A stretch of 46,161 nucleotides of DNA from a virus. The position numbers and the translations under genes were made by a program. Under the pieces are notes generated by a model. That model saw nothing but the letters and a program-made list of their open reading frames with translations. It made no database searches and was not told where the DNA came from. Below are positions 1 through 8,624 of this stretch, one piece after another. Numbering within the stretch: position 1 is the stretch's first letter; each line of letters starts with the position of its first letter. Location: positions 1 through 46,161 of IMG/VR virus record IMGVR_UViG_3300009428_000014, one strand, 5' to 3'.

Positions 1-3000
1 GCACTATCTGCGTTCGCTCTAGCGGTTTGCTCGGTCTGAATTGCGGCAGCATTTTGAGTCGCTTTAGTATTGGCTGCAGTGGCACTAGCTTGTACTGTTG
101 TGATGTTTTGCGCTAAGGCACTGTCAGCATCAGTTCGAGCTATTTGCTCATTTTTTATTAACGCAGCATTTTGGTTAGTTATGGCAAAAACTGTCGATAT
201 TTGACTTGCCAGTGATTCATCAGCCGTTACTCGTGCGTTTTTTTCGATCGTAATTGCCGCTTGATTATTAACTAACGTCGCTGAAACAAAATCAATACTA
301 GTAGCTAACGCTTCATCTGCAGAAGCGCGAGCATATTGCTCTGACCAAACCCCGGCAAGTACTTCAGTGGTTCCAGCATCCCAACTCATATCACCAGAAA
401 GAGGCGGATTAACTTGAGCAAAAATACCATCCACTCTAGCGGCTTGCGAAACGAGTTTATCGTCTATGGTATCAATTGACGTTTCCACAGTATCAAGACG
501 CACAGTTAAAGCAGATACTGCTTCACCGAGCGAAGAATACTCACCAATTTTCGTCCAGTATGTTGTGTTGGTTGGTAACGTCCCTGCTGGTACGGTTTGT
601 TTTGCTGAATATAACTTACCCTGATATTTAACTAACTGCCCAGATAAATATGAGGCTGTATTATCCCATTCTCCCGCGCCACTTATATCGGCGATTTCTG
701 CCTGCATTTGCGATATTTGTGACTGTGTTTGAACTAGCGACGTTTCAATATCTGGTATTTTGTCAGATTCAATCTTTATGATGGGGATGAGCTCTATTTC
801 ACTTAGTAGTTCTTGACCCAGTGCTGATGACGTTATCCGTTTGCTAAAGTAATCATCATATTCTGTTTGATCTGTTGATGATTTACCGCTGACAAAATTT
901 GACCATGGACCTACATTACCTGAGCGATCAACCAAGCGAGCCCTGAACCAAAAGCTAGAACCAGCACTTAAGCCTGTCATTGTATGAGTAGCAATTGGGT
1001 ATGCAAAATCACCGAGCTTGATCATACCGAGGTCGCTGTTATTGGGCCCGTATTCAAGCTCGGTTCTAAGCGTATCTTCTGCACCTGCAGGAAATAGCCA
1101 GTTAAGACTAATACCAAAAACCAAAGGCATAGCTGTAAAAGATGCAACTGCAGGGGGCAACCCCACTTTACCTGTAATGTTAGTTAGCGCGGATGACTTT
1201 GGTACCGACGAGACATCAACTGAATTGATAGCGCGGACTCGAGCAATATACTGTCCAGTGTAAACCCCGCGAATATCAATAGATGTACTGCTCGTTTTTG
1301 GTAATTTTATCCATTCACCACTGTCTTTTCGCCATTCAACATCATAAGCCACAGCATTTTTGGCAGACTCCCATTGAATTGTCATAGTAGTGACAGCAAG
1401 CGTTTGCTCAGTAAAAACTGACTGAGAAATGGTAACGCTTGCAGGTGCTTCTTGTGCTCCAACGGGTAGCTTACTGATTGGCCTTTCTTCTAATCTTGCC
1501 CCTGTATCGATGTAAGGATATTTACTGGGATTATGCTCTACAGCCGTGATCTCATATTCAATACTATCGCTGTCGGCTTTGCCCACGCGCAGCACTCTAA
1601 ATTGTTGCAAATTTAGCTCGTCAGACTCAACAGACCACAAAAGTTGAGGCAATGGCGTTTCACTGTATTCAGTAGAGACTGTTACGATGCGCCCATTAAC
1701 CGATTCAATCGTTCTTGCTTCAGCTTTTCCCGCTGGCAGGTTAATAATAAGTCTATCGTTAACAGCAATATTTGCAGCACGGTCTAACGTAATCTCTTTT
1801 CCACTTACAGCCGAAATTCGGCCACCAATACGACTTCCTGCAATAAGCTGATCGGCAACCCCAATAACAAAGCCAGGCAACGGAATATTGCCGTCCATTC
1901 CTACTTTAAAGTTGACTGCACGGTCGTTGTTATTAGTATAAATGGCCCACTTGCCACGACGCTGTGCCTCAGATTCTCTGGTGCAACCTAATGCTGACAA
2001 TTCAACAACGTTATCACCATAACGGCGTTGCAATGCTTGGTCTGATACTGAGGTGACATCAGATTCGAATGCATTATCAGGATTATCCCAGCTGATCAGT
2101 GCGCGGGTATATTTTACCTTTTCACTACTTGATGAATAGCTAAACTTACCATCAATAACATTGGCATTATTGTAGGTGAAATCCATATCTCGCGGCATAT
2201 CTGCAACAGAATACATCTGCCCATTAGACCAATAGGTCATCCCGCGGTAAATCGATGCCAAATCACGTAATACCTGCCATGCTTCTGTCGCTTGTTGAAT
2301 ATAAATATTACAGATATAACGAGGCTCTGTGCCTCCTTTGCCATCGGGTACCAACTGATCACAATATTGAGCGATATTGTAAAGCTCCCACTTATCCACC
2401 AGCGCTGCAGTTATTCTTCTGCCAGTACCAAAGCGATCATCCAGTATAATGTCGTAACTCACCCATGCAGGGTTATCAGTCCACTCAACTTTAAATGACC
2501 CATCCCACACACCAGAGTAAGTTCTAGTCGGTGGGTTATAATTTGTCGGCACTTTTACCTTGCGCATATTAGGTTCGCACGACACCACTGGAATATTCTG
2601 GAATTGGCTAGCGTCAAACTCAACATAAAGCAAAGCGGTATTAGGGTACTTAAGCTTACGATCAATAACATCAGTGATCGCAGAAATCTGCATGGTATCG
2701 GCTACGCGATTATTATTTTGATTGGCAGTTAACCGGCGTAGACGGATCTGCCAACTATTACCCACAGGCAAGTCAATACGATGGCTTCTTTCATAAGCTT
2801 GTGTCGTTTTTCCATCAACAGCCGTATTTAGCACTGTTTGATAACTTCCTCCATCAGTCGAAATATCAATTGCATAAGTAATGCGATACCCGGTCACATC
2901 ACCATTATCAAGTTGCTTTTGTAATGCAGGCCAACGAAAGCGCACTCGCACAGCAGAAAGTAATGAGTTAGTAATGGCGCGGGTATAAGGCTGATCTGAT

Positions 3001-3326
3001 TTTAACTCAATACCTAAGGCAACTTCATTTTCAACGGATGGAAGCCCTGGGATATAAGTTTGATGGACCGAGCCTGGGCGGAAGTCCCAAATAACACCCG
3101 GGAAGTTTTCTACATCATTAGCATCTAGCAAGGGGGTGCCATCAAGAAACACATTTTGACCCGATAACTGCCCGTCAAATTCGCCTTCACCAATTGCGAG
3201 TAATATTTTAGCTTTAGCGATAGAACGTAAATCATCAGGAGATTCTACTGGAGTACGTTGATCGGACTCTCCACCTTTAGCGCCATTAATAGTCAATTGA
3301 CGTTCTGTTATTGCTGGTATGCCCAT
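1..3326 (-). CDS. J: Tail tip / host specificity protein J (partial)
   Basis: Open from an ATG at 3326 to the left edge, giving about 1,108 residues; the C-terminus lies outside the window. Homologues form the central tail tip of lambda-like siphophages and bind the receptor with their C-terminal part. The N-terminus (MGIPAITERQLTINGAKGG) and the order K-I-J fit gpJ. The middle has tip-attachment and fibronectin-III-like stretches (for example APASVTISQSVF). The last 150 or so visible residues are repetitive and coiled-coil-like, with a recurring pattern of A-R-x-x-A-D-x-x-L-A followed by N-x-A-A-I-x-x-E, typical of fibre stalks. A GGAG lies about 11 nt before the start, and the gap to gene I is only 5 nt. 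Confidence 0.93.
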   Translation of the reverse strand, partial: MGIPAITERQLTINGAKGGESDQRTPVESPDDLRSIAKAKILLAIGEGEFDGQLSGQNVFLDGTPLLDANDVENFPGVIWDFRPGSVHQTYIPGLPSVENEVALGIELKSDQPYTRAITNSLLSAVRVRFRWPALQKQLDNGDVTGYRITYAIDISTDGGSYQTVLNTAVDGKTTQAYERSHRIDLPVGNSWQIRLRRLTANQNNNRVADTMQISAITDVIDRKLKYPNTALLYVEFDASQFQNIPVVSCEPNMRKVKVPTNYNPPTRTYSGVWDGSFKVEWTDNPAWVSYDIILDDRFGTGRRITAALVDKWELYNIAQYCDQLVPDGKGGTEPRYICNIYIQQATEAWQVLRDLASIYRGMTYWSNGQMYSVADMPRDMDFTYNNANVIDGKFSYSSSSEKVKYTRALISWDNPDNAFESDVTSVSDQALQRRYGDNVVELSALGCTRESEAQRRGKWAIYTNNNDRAVNFKVGMDGNIPLPGFVIGVADQLIAGSRIGGRISAVSGKEITLDRAANIAVNDRLIINLPAGKAEARTIESVNGRIVTVSTEYSETPLPQLLWSVESDELNLQQFRVLRVGKADSDSIEYEITAVEHNPSKYPYIDTGARLEERPISKLPVGAQEAPASVTISQSVFTEQTLAVTTMTIQWESAKNAVAYDVEWRKDSGEWIKLPKTSSTSIDIRGVYTGQYIARVRAINSVDVSSVPKSSALTNITGKVGLPPAVASFTAMPLVFGISLNWLFPAGAEDTLRTELEYGPNNSDLGMIKLGDFAYPIATHTMTGLSAGSSFWFRARLVDRSGNVGPWSNFVSGKSSTDQTEYDDYFSKRITSSALGQELLSEIELIPIIKIESDKIPDIETSLVQTQSQISQMQAEIADISGAGEWDNTASYLSGQLVKYQGKLYSAKQTVPAGTLPTNTTYWTKIGEYSSLGEAVSALTVRLDTVETSIDTIDDKLVSQAARVDGIFAQVNPPLSGDMSWDAGTTEVLAGVWSEQYARASADEALATSIDFVSATLVNNQAAITIEKNARVTADESLASQISTVFAITNQNAALIKNEQIARTDADSALAQNITTVQASATAANTKATQNAAAIQTEQTARANADS

Positions 3327-3331
3327 ATTAT

Positions 3332-3967
3332 TTACGGCTCCTGTTGTCCGTTACTTCCGCCACTGCCACCACTGGTTTGCACTGGGCGCTTTGAAACTGT
3401 GATGTCTTCAGCATAAATACCAGCGCTGATAATGGCGCCACCAATCCGGCGCTTGCCATAACCAATACCAACAGGGTTACCCGCTGCGGTAGTATTAACG
3501 GCACCACCAAAGGCATAACTAGGGGCGTTGTCACTAGCCTCTCGCCCTTTCAACCCTTTAGCCTGAGGACTGAGCATTTGCACAACGCCACCAGCGACCA
3601 TTGCAATTCCCGGAGCCATTAGCGCCCCAAACCCAGGGATAAATGATGCAACAATAAGTACTGCACCTAATATTGTTTGTAGAATACCGCCACGTTTGCT
3701 GCCTCCAACAACAGGTACAATACGGATTTCATTTGTGCCACTTAAATCAAATTCATCTTGGCCAGTGTTTTTACCATTTCGAAATATCGCATAACGCAAA
3801 CCTAACTTTGCCTGTTCTCTAATAAACTGCTCAAACCCTTGAAGCGTATTTTTGATGGCACTAAAGGCTTCTGATGTAGTGCCCGTTTCGAGCAATCGCT
3901 TATGTTCGCGGCCAAACCTCTTGGCCAATGAGCCAGATAATTTAATCGTAGTGAATTTAGTGCTCAT
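3332..3967 (-). CDS. I: Tail assembly protein I
   Basis: 211 residues, matching the lambda gpI family, which helps build the tail tip and is thought to be removed or processed during assembly. The N-terminal half is a small beta-grasp-like domain ending in NEIRIVPVVGGSKRGG. It is followed by a glycine/alanine-rich hydrophobic stretch (about residues 95-130) that resembles a membrane segment and is usual in this family. It lies directly upstream of J. In lambda I is adjacent to K, but here about 3 kb of accessory genes separate them. Confidence 0.88.
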   Translation of the reverse strand: MSTKFTTIKLSGSLAKRFGREHKRLLETGTTSEAFSAIKNTLQGFEQFIREQAKLGLRYAIFRNGKNTGQDEFDLSGTNEIRIVPVVGGSKRGGILQTILGAVLIVASFIPGFGALMAPGIAMVAGGVVQMLSPQAKGLKGREASDNAPSYAFGGAVNTTAAGNPVGIGYGKRRIGGAIISAGIYAEDITVSKRPVQTSGGSGGSNGQQEP

Positions 3968-3991
3968 AATTACTCTCGGATTTTAGATAAA

Positions 3992-4011
3992 AAGCCACCT
4001 TTCGGTGGCTT
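3992..4011 (-). terminator. Intrinsic terminator closing the antirepressor operon
   Basis: An 8-bp stem (AAGCCACC / GGTGGCTT) with a TTTC loop is followed, reading leftward, by a run of U residues. It lies just past the end of the Rha-type gene and before gene I. A nearly identical hairpin occurs at 6370-6387; both belong to a 21-bp direct repeat. Confidence 0.8.
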
Positions 4012-4059
4012 ATGGCTCGTATTGATGTTCTATATTATTGCAACGTTAAGGAATAACGA

Positions 4060-4953
4060 TTATATCGAAAGTGGTTTTAACGGACTTTTCGCTTCAATCT
4101 CTGTCATATTGCGACGTACATTCACTGAAAATGAAAAACCGTCACGTATATGGTCTATCATTTTGGTGCCTGCTGGCGAGTTAAGTAAGCTAAAAACCTC
4201 GTACAACTTATATTGATCAAAATACTTTTTTAGATATTCCATATGGGTACACAGCGCTTTAATGTTATGGATTTCATATTGATTAAGCTGTTGTGGTAAT
4301 AACACTTCAGCCTTGGCAGCGGGTAAATACTCGCCATCCAATGCTAACTTATGCACATATTCTACTGCTTGAGTTAATTGCGCTTTATCTAATTGATCAA
4401 GATGCTCAATATTAAATCTTTGGTGGATCATGCTGTAAGCATCTGGATACATCAGGCCTTTTTTTGACACCAACAAGTTAACGGCATTACGTAGCGGTGT
4501 GCGTTCATCGGTGGTGGTCTTTTTGTAAATTGTGCCGCTGAGTTGCTTTGCCATCCAATTAAAGGCATTGATATAGGCCTCTTTGATCATCGCGGCCTTC
4601 TTGCCCGTAAAGCCCATTACCAGAAACATAAAGCCGTCTTTGGTCATTTTATACATAGGCAGATTACGGCCTGTTGAGTCTTTATATTCACTGGGCGTAA
4701 AATTGCGCTCAGTGAAATCTTTAGAACAATCAATACATTCAAGCTTACGCAGCACATCCTTGTGCAACTTTCCAAAAGCTTCTGCAACATTAATTGACGT
4801 AGTTATTAATGCGCCATCTTGGGCTAACACTAGATGATTTAATGATTGAATTGTGCTAACGTAATTCATGTTCGATTCCTTGCTTGGTACGGACGTTGTT
4901 AAAGAGGCCTCAACTGTTCTAGCAGTTGGGGCTTCATTCTTTATGACGGTCAT
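4060..4953 (-). CDS. Rha-family antirepressor with P22AR-type C-terminus
   Basis: 297 residues. Residues about 40-135 match the phage Rha regulatory domain (LITTSINVAEAFGKLHKDVL, then a KMTKDGFMFLVMGFTGKKA motif). The C-terminal part (about 200-290, LNQYEIHNIKALCTHMEYLK) resembles the P22 antirepressor C-terminal domain. Such proteins counter phage repressors or interfere with host regulation during lytic growth. The start overlaps the stop of the upstream Ant-like gene as ATGA, so the two are translationally coupled. With the Arc-like gene it forms a minus-strand operon resembling P22 immI. The repressor target is not visible. Confidence 0.78.
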   Translation of the reverse strand: MTVIKNEAPTARTVEASLTTSVPSKESNMNYVSTIQSLNHLVLAQDGALITTSINVAEAFGKLHKDVLRKLECIDCSKDFTERNFTPSEYKDSTGRNLPMYKMTKDGFMFLVMGFTGKKAAMIKEAYINAFNWMAKQLSGTIYKKTTTDERTPLRNAVNLLVSKKGLMYPDAYSMIHQRFNIEHLDQLDKAQLTQAVEYVHKLALDGEYLPAAKAEVLLPQQLNQYEIHNIKALCTHMEYLKKYFDQYKLYEVFSLLNSPAGTKMIDHIRDGFSFSVNVRRNMTEIEAKSPLKPLSI

Positions 4954-5624
4954 GCGGCTACCCCTTCACTCACTAACTTCTCACAAATCCACGCCTCACC
5001 CACTGGGGTAAACATGGCCTGTGAATAACCTTGGTCTGTTTGGCGTAGCTTTCCAAAGCCTTTATCAATAAACCACTGTTGAAACACTCTGCCGCGTTTA
5101 ATGGCGTGGCTATAAACGTCATGCTCATCCAAAAACTTATTTAGGCGGACGGCTGACAAGTTATGCTTTTGAGCCACTTGGCTTGCATTCATTAACGTGT
5201 CACGCACCACCAGCCGATCGAAAAACTCCACTTTAGGCGCTTGTTGCTCAAGCAACTTAGCTTGGTTAGCGGCGAGTTGCAGTGCTTCTGAAAATGAATG
5301 CGGAATCTGCGAGTAAAGCTTAGAATGCTTTGCTTCCAACTCTTGCCAGCGATCCACCAGCCTCGCGGTAAACTCAGGTGAAAGCTGAGCAACAACGATG
5401 ATGCTATCGCGCTTGCCTTTCTCGCCGGAGAATACATAGTGTTTTGACTTCGAATTTTTGCTTAAGCTGTTGATGTTCTCGAAAACCCCCATTGGGGGAA
5501 GTTGAATTGCCCCATTTTTTGCCAAGCGTTCGATAGACTGCTTTACTTTGTCATGACGAGATCCAACTAGGTTGGAAATCTCTCCACTGGTCATGGTCAA
5601 TTGGTTACCGGTTATTAAGTTCAT
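4950..5624 (-). CDS. ant: Phage antirepressor (Rha-like N-terminus plus ANT/KilAC domain)
   Basis: 224 residues from the ATG at 5624, chosen because AGGAGG lies four bases upstream and because it overlaps the stop of the Arc-like gene as ATGA. The N-terminal part (MTSGEISNLVGSRHDKVKQS) looks like a Rha-type DNA-binding domain. The C-terminal part (MNASQVAQKHNLSAVRLNKF then RVFQQWFIDKG) is a typical ANT/KilAC domain. In P22, Ant inactivates c2 repressors and is held off by Mnt and Arc. The same gene order here suggests the same role, with the cI product at 39.4 kb as the obvious target; that is an inference. Confidence 0.82.
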   Translation of the reverse strand: MNLITGNQLTMTSGEISNLVGSRHDKVKQSIERLAKNGAIQLPPMGVFENINSLSKNSKSKHYVFSGEKGKRDSIIVVAQLSPEFTARLVDRWQELEAKHSKLYSQIPHSFSEALQLAANQAKLLEQQAPKVEFFDRLVVRDTLMNASQVAQKHNLSAVRLNKFLDEHDVYSHAIKRGRVFQQWFIDKGFGKLRQTDQGYSQAMFTPVGEAWICEKLVSEGVAA

Positions 5625-5785
5625 GCTGCCTCCTGATTTTTCCCTTTTAACCCGTATGCTTTTTCTAGCTGGTGACAAACTTCACTGTTCATTGTTCTGT
5701 TACTTAAATCTGCGGCTTTCAATAACAACAATTTTAATTCTGGGCTAAGCCTAAATTTAATCTGCGGGTAATCACGTACTTTCAT
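5621..5785 (-). CDS. Arc-type ribbon-helix-helix repressor
   Basis: 54 residues from the ATG at 5785, preceded by GGAGG five bases upstream; an upstream extension lacks a ribosome site. The sequence (YPQIKFRLSPELKLLLLKAA, then NRTMNSEVCHQLEKAY) matches the Arc/Mnt ribbon-helix-helix fold: a beta strand that contacts DNA followed by two helices. It is the first gene of the antirepressor operon and presumably binds the inverted-repeat operator just upstream, as P22 Arc represses ant. Confidence 0.82.
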   Translation of the reverse strand: MKVRDYPQIKFRLSPELKLLLLKAADLSNRTMNSEVCHQLEKAYGLKGKNQEAA

Positions 5786-5802
5786 ATATTCCTCCAAAGC
5801 GA

Positions 5803-5871
5803 ATGGCGCACGGTGCGACATGCTAAGTATGCGCACGGTGGGGCATTGAAGTCAACCCCACCGTGCGCCAT
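5803..5871. promoter_or_regulatory. Divergent operator/promoter region between the Arc-type genes
   Basis: The core GCGCACGGTG occurs at 5806-5815 and 5831-5840 and, inverted, at 5859-5868. A perfect 13-bp inverted repeat (5831-5843 with 5856-5868) is separated by 12 bp. The first copy also forms a perfect 13-bp inverted pair with 5859-5871. The region is GC-rich and lies between the two divergent ribbon-helix-helix genes, as the P22 mnt/arc operators do. It is the most likely binding site for one or both proteins. Promoter boxes were not clear. Confidence 0.8.
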
Positions 5872-5891
5872 AATATAAAAAAGAGGTGAAT

Positions 5892-6362
5892 ATGCGCGAA
5901 CATCCACAATTAAGATTAAGAGTTGCACCTGAGCTTAAAGAGCAAATAGATCAGTCAGCTAAGATGAACGGTAGGTCGATGAATGCCGACATAGTGCATC
6001 GATTAGAGATGAGTTTTGTTGTAGAGCAAAACCCAGCAGCTGCCAGTTTGTTACATGACGACGCATTGGGAAATTTATTAGCCCCAACACTACCTGCCTC
6101 TATTGCAGGCAAGATTGCTAGGCAAAATACTGATTCTGGTATTGCTTTAGCATCAATTTTTGTCGATGAGATTAACGAGCTGATCAATAGCGCAATTGTT
6201 ATAGGGAAGCGCAAAATAGAGCTAGATACAACAAAACTAACTTGCACAATGCCAGCAACCGATACTGAAATATTCAGTGCATTAACATTAGTTGAAAAAG
6301 TATTTGATGAGGCTGGCTACATTATTGAATTAGTTAACGGGGTGATTACCATATCGTATTAA
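5892..6362 (+). CDS. Mnt/Arc-family repressor with long C-terminal extension
   Basis: 156 residues from the ATG at 5892, preceded by GAGGTG; a GTG two codons earlier is less well placed. Residues 1-45 (HPQLRLRVAPELKEQIDQSA, then NGRSMNADIVHRLEM) are an Arc-type ribbon-helix-helix domain similar to the divergent 54-residue protein. The remaining 110 residues have no recognised domain and may oligomerise or bind a partner; Mnt itself is a short protein (about 80 residues). Divergent orientation from the arc-ant operon over a shared operator argues for the maintenance repressor of this second immunity module. Confidence 0.78.
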   Translation: MREHPQLRLRVAPELKEQIDQSAKMNGRSMNADIVHRLEMSFVVEQNPAAASLLHDDALGNLLAPTLPASIAGKIARQNTDSGIALASIFVDEINELINSAIVIGKRKIELDTTKLTCTMPATDTEIFSALTLVEKVFDEAGYIIELVNGVITISY

Positions 6363-6369
6363 CAAAAAG

Positions 6370-6387
6370 GCCACCTTTCGGTGGCTT
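6370..6387 (-). terminator. Intrinsic terminator, nearly identical to 3992-4011
   Basis: A 6-bp GCCACC / GGTGGC stem with a TTTC loop. Reading leftward it is followed by CTTTTTG, so it mainly ends transcripts from the secreted-protein gene at 6402-6974. In the plus direction the U tract is poor, but it may also slow transcripts from the Mnt-like gene. Confidence 0.75.
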
Positions 6388-6401
6388 ATGCAAACTATAT
6401 T

Positions 6402-6974
6402 TTACAATTTTTCAGATTCCAGAATGATACTTGTACCTTCTAAATGTTTTTTAGCCGCATCATTATCTAAGCGCTCCCGTTCAGAGACGGTTAAACGATA
6501 AGAAATCATGATCGATTTATTCTCATATTGTGGAACAAGCGTTATGCTTAAAGCATTAACATCCCACTGAATCCAAAAAGGCTTGTTTTCAGTTGCAACC
6601 TCAAGTGGATCTTCAGTTTTGGTAGAGTTGCCATACTTCGAGTGAAGTGCATCAATTAAAAAATCTTCTGTTGATTTTGCATCAGCATCATTCAATAAAG
6701 ATTTTGATTTTATAATTACTTGGTACAATCCATTTTGATCAAAATAAAGTATGGCTTCAAATGGTCTTTTTGCCAAATCCACAGGCACTAGAACTAATGC
6801 TTTCAGTGATGATCCAAGCTTACTAAGCTCATCTTCCGTAGTTGGTTTTTCATGTTGTGGAAATAACGCTAATACTTTTTCAACGCTATCACCATACATG
6901 GCTCCTTTCCATAGCTCTTGTGCATTTAAAAAAAATGAACTAAAGCTCAATAGAATAAGAAAAATCACTCTCAT
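6402..6974 (-). CDS. Secreted (periplasmic) protein of unknown function
   Basis: 190 residues. The N-terminus (MRVIFLILLSFSSFFLNAQE) is a clear signal peptide with likely cleavage after NA; no lipobox cysteine follows. The rest is a soluble alpha/beta-like domain with no motif I recognise. AAGGA precedes the start. It sits between K and the immI-like module with its own terminator, so it looks like a moron that could be expressed outside the late programme. A role in altering the lysogen envelope is possible but unsupported by motif. Confidence 0.7.
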   Translation of the reverse strand: MRVIFLILLSFSSFFLNAQELWKGAMYGDSVEKVLALFPQHEKPTTEDELSKLGSSLKALVLVPVDLAKRPFEAILYFDQNGLYQVIIKSKSLLNDADAKSTEDFLIDALHSKYGNSTKTEDPLEVATENKPFWIQWDVNALSITLVPQYENKSIMISYRLTVSERERLDNDAAKKHLEGTSIILESEKL

Positions 6975-7044
6975 ATTATATCCTTATCACACTAAAAATA
7001 TTAACTTTACCACTATGCCAACGACCTAACAGGCTGTAAAGAAC

Positions 7045-7755
7045 TTAATCTTTATCACCTACATGCCTTACAATCATTCGAGTATTACGCTGCCAGTAAC
7101 CACCGTAAACATCATTGCGACTTAAGCGTCCATATAGATGGTGTAAAACTTTTCCATCACCCACATACACAGCGGCGTGATTCACACGCTTACTTTGTAT
7201 TTGCATTAAAAATACATCCCCGACTTGCAATTGGTCATTAACCTCAGCAAATCCAGCTTTAGCAAAATTATCCAAATACAGTTCTTCCTCACCCTCCCAC
7301 CATCCGTCTTTACGTTCAAAGTTTGGCAATATGATATGTTTGGTTTCTTTATACCAGTCTCGTACGCAGCTGTAGCAATCCCATACTCCATGCACAAAAG
7401 GCCGACCTATTAACGGAGGGGCTTCACCGGTTGGTACTATTGAACGCAAATCACCTTCCGGCCAACTCATAATATGCCAAGGTAGCGAACTTGCCTCACA
7501 CATAGCGATATCACGCTGACTAGGTTTACTCGTTGTATCTGGATGACTGTGACAAATACCGATGATATCGCCGCGGTCTTCAGCTGCTGCATATTCTTGG
7601 GCGGATATTTCAAACTGATCGACTTTGTTTACTGCCACATTATTGCATGGCATGTAGTGAGCTTTATTGCCTATGTTGATGATTAATCCACACGCCTCGT
7701 TTGGATAGCAGCTGATTGTATGCTGCTTAAATGCATGTAACAGTATTGGGTGCAT
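7045..7755 (-). CDS. K: Tail tip protein K (JAMM plus NlpC/P60 peptidase)
   Basis: 236 residues with the two gpK domains. The N-terminal Mov34/JAMM metallopeptidase-like domain shows NEACGLI and the metal motif HSHPDTTSKPSQRD. The C-terminal NlpC/P60 domain shows the catalytic cysteine in VWDCYSCVRDWYK and the histidine region VNHAAVYVGDGKVLHH. Such proteins are thought to cut peptidoglycan during DNA entry and to act in tip assembly. It follows L as in lambda. Confidence 0.92.
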   Translation of the reverse strand: MHPILLHAFKQHTISCYPNEACGLIINIGNKAHYMPCNNVAVNKVDQFEISAQEYAAAEDRGDIIGICHSHPDTTSKPSQRDIAMCEASSLPWHIMSWPEGDLRSIVPTGEAPPLIGRPFVHGVWDCYSCVRDWYKETKHIILPNFERKDGWWEGEEELYLDNFAKAGFAEVNDQLQVGDVFLMQIQSKRVNHAAVYVGDGKVLHHLYGRLSRNDVYGGYWQRNTRMIVRHVGDKD

Positions 7756-7811
7756 AATAACCTACTTGGATAAACCATTTTTTGTGTCAGGATAATGGTT
7801 GTCGCTTATGT

Positions 7812-8537
7812 TTAACGGATAAGGCGAACACTTGGGAAACCGCCGTGGGGTAGTTCTTCGTTTTCGCCAAAGCGTTTAGTGCAACCGGCGATGGTGCCAG
7901 AACACTGATCTAGAGCAGGATTATCAGTTGGTAAATCTTCATCGGTAAACATAGCTGCACCGGTATAACTACAATCGGCACCACGGTATTCACCTCTTTG
8001 GCACCAGAAACAATAAGCGGTCATTTGCCGCCCAATTTTGTATCCTGAAAGATCTGCTGGGTTTGATAATTCAAACGATACGGTTTCGTTATCTTCGTTT
8101 ACTTTTTTATCAATGTACCAAATTTCTATTGCTTCTTGAGTTGGATCCGCGTCCACGTTACCAATTTGAAAATTAGCCTCATCAAGATACTTTGACAGAG
8201 TTCTGTGAATAGTCACCTTGGCTTGCTCCATATTTTGAAAATACAAGCACATTGCACTAATACTCCCGTCTACGTTAGCGACCGTCAGCATTGGAGTACT
8301 TGGTGAACCATCTGAATTAACTTCTAGCCCTTCTAGTTGTGTAGGCCAGGCACTATATTCTTCACCTTGCCACCAAATTATCCGTGCGGGTAAGTCTGGT
8401 TGTGACATCTCAGTCTGGCTATATGGAATAGTGTGTGAATGAAATCTCAGGATATCAGCACCAAAAGCGGTACCGTCTATTTCATAAAGAATAACTTCAT
8501 TACCAGGTTCTAACGTTTGAATGTCCGCGCTAAGCAT
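7812..8537 (-). CDS. L: Minor tail protein L
   Basis: 241 residues, matching gpL. The C-terminal half carries the family's cysteines (CFWCQRGEYRGADCSY, then CSGTIAGCTKRFG), which hold an iron-sulfur cluster in lambda gpL. It ends in the usual HGGFPSVRLIR. It precedes K. The fibre-chaperone gene and a strong terminator lie just upstream, breaking the lambda M-L junction. Confidence 0.92.
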   Translation of the reverse strand: MLSADIQTLEPGNEVILYEIDGTAFGADILRFHSHTIPYSQTEMSQPDLPARIIWWQGEEYSAWPTQLEGLEVNSDGSPSTPMLTVANVDGSISAMCLYFQNMEQAKVTIHRTLSKYLDEANFQIGNVDADPTQEAIEIWYIDKKVNEDNETVSFELSNPADLSGYKIGRQMTAYCFWCQRGEYRGADCSYTGAAMFTDEDLPTDNPALDQCSGTIAGCTKRFGENEELPHGGFPSVRLIR

Positions 8538-8575
8538 TAACTGCCCCTTAAATTTTATCTGGGAACTAAAACAAA

Positions 8576-8604
8576 AACGGCCAGAGCTTTTGGCTCTGGC
8601 CGTT
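8576..8604 (-). terminator. Strong intrinsic terminator after the fibre cassette
   Basis: A 12-bp perfect stem (AACGGCCAGAGC / GCTCTGGCCGTT) with a 5-nt loop is followed, reading leftward, by UUUUGU. It lies between the fibre-chaperone gene and L, inside the late operon, so full late transcription should need antitermination. Confidence 0.85.
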
Positions 8605-8624
8605 ATCTAATAGTTGTTTATTTA

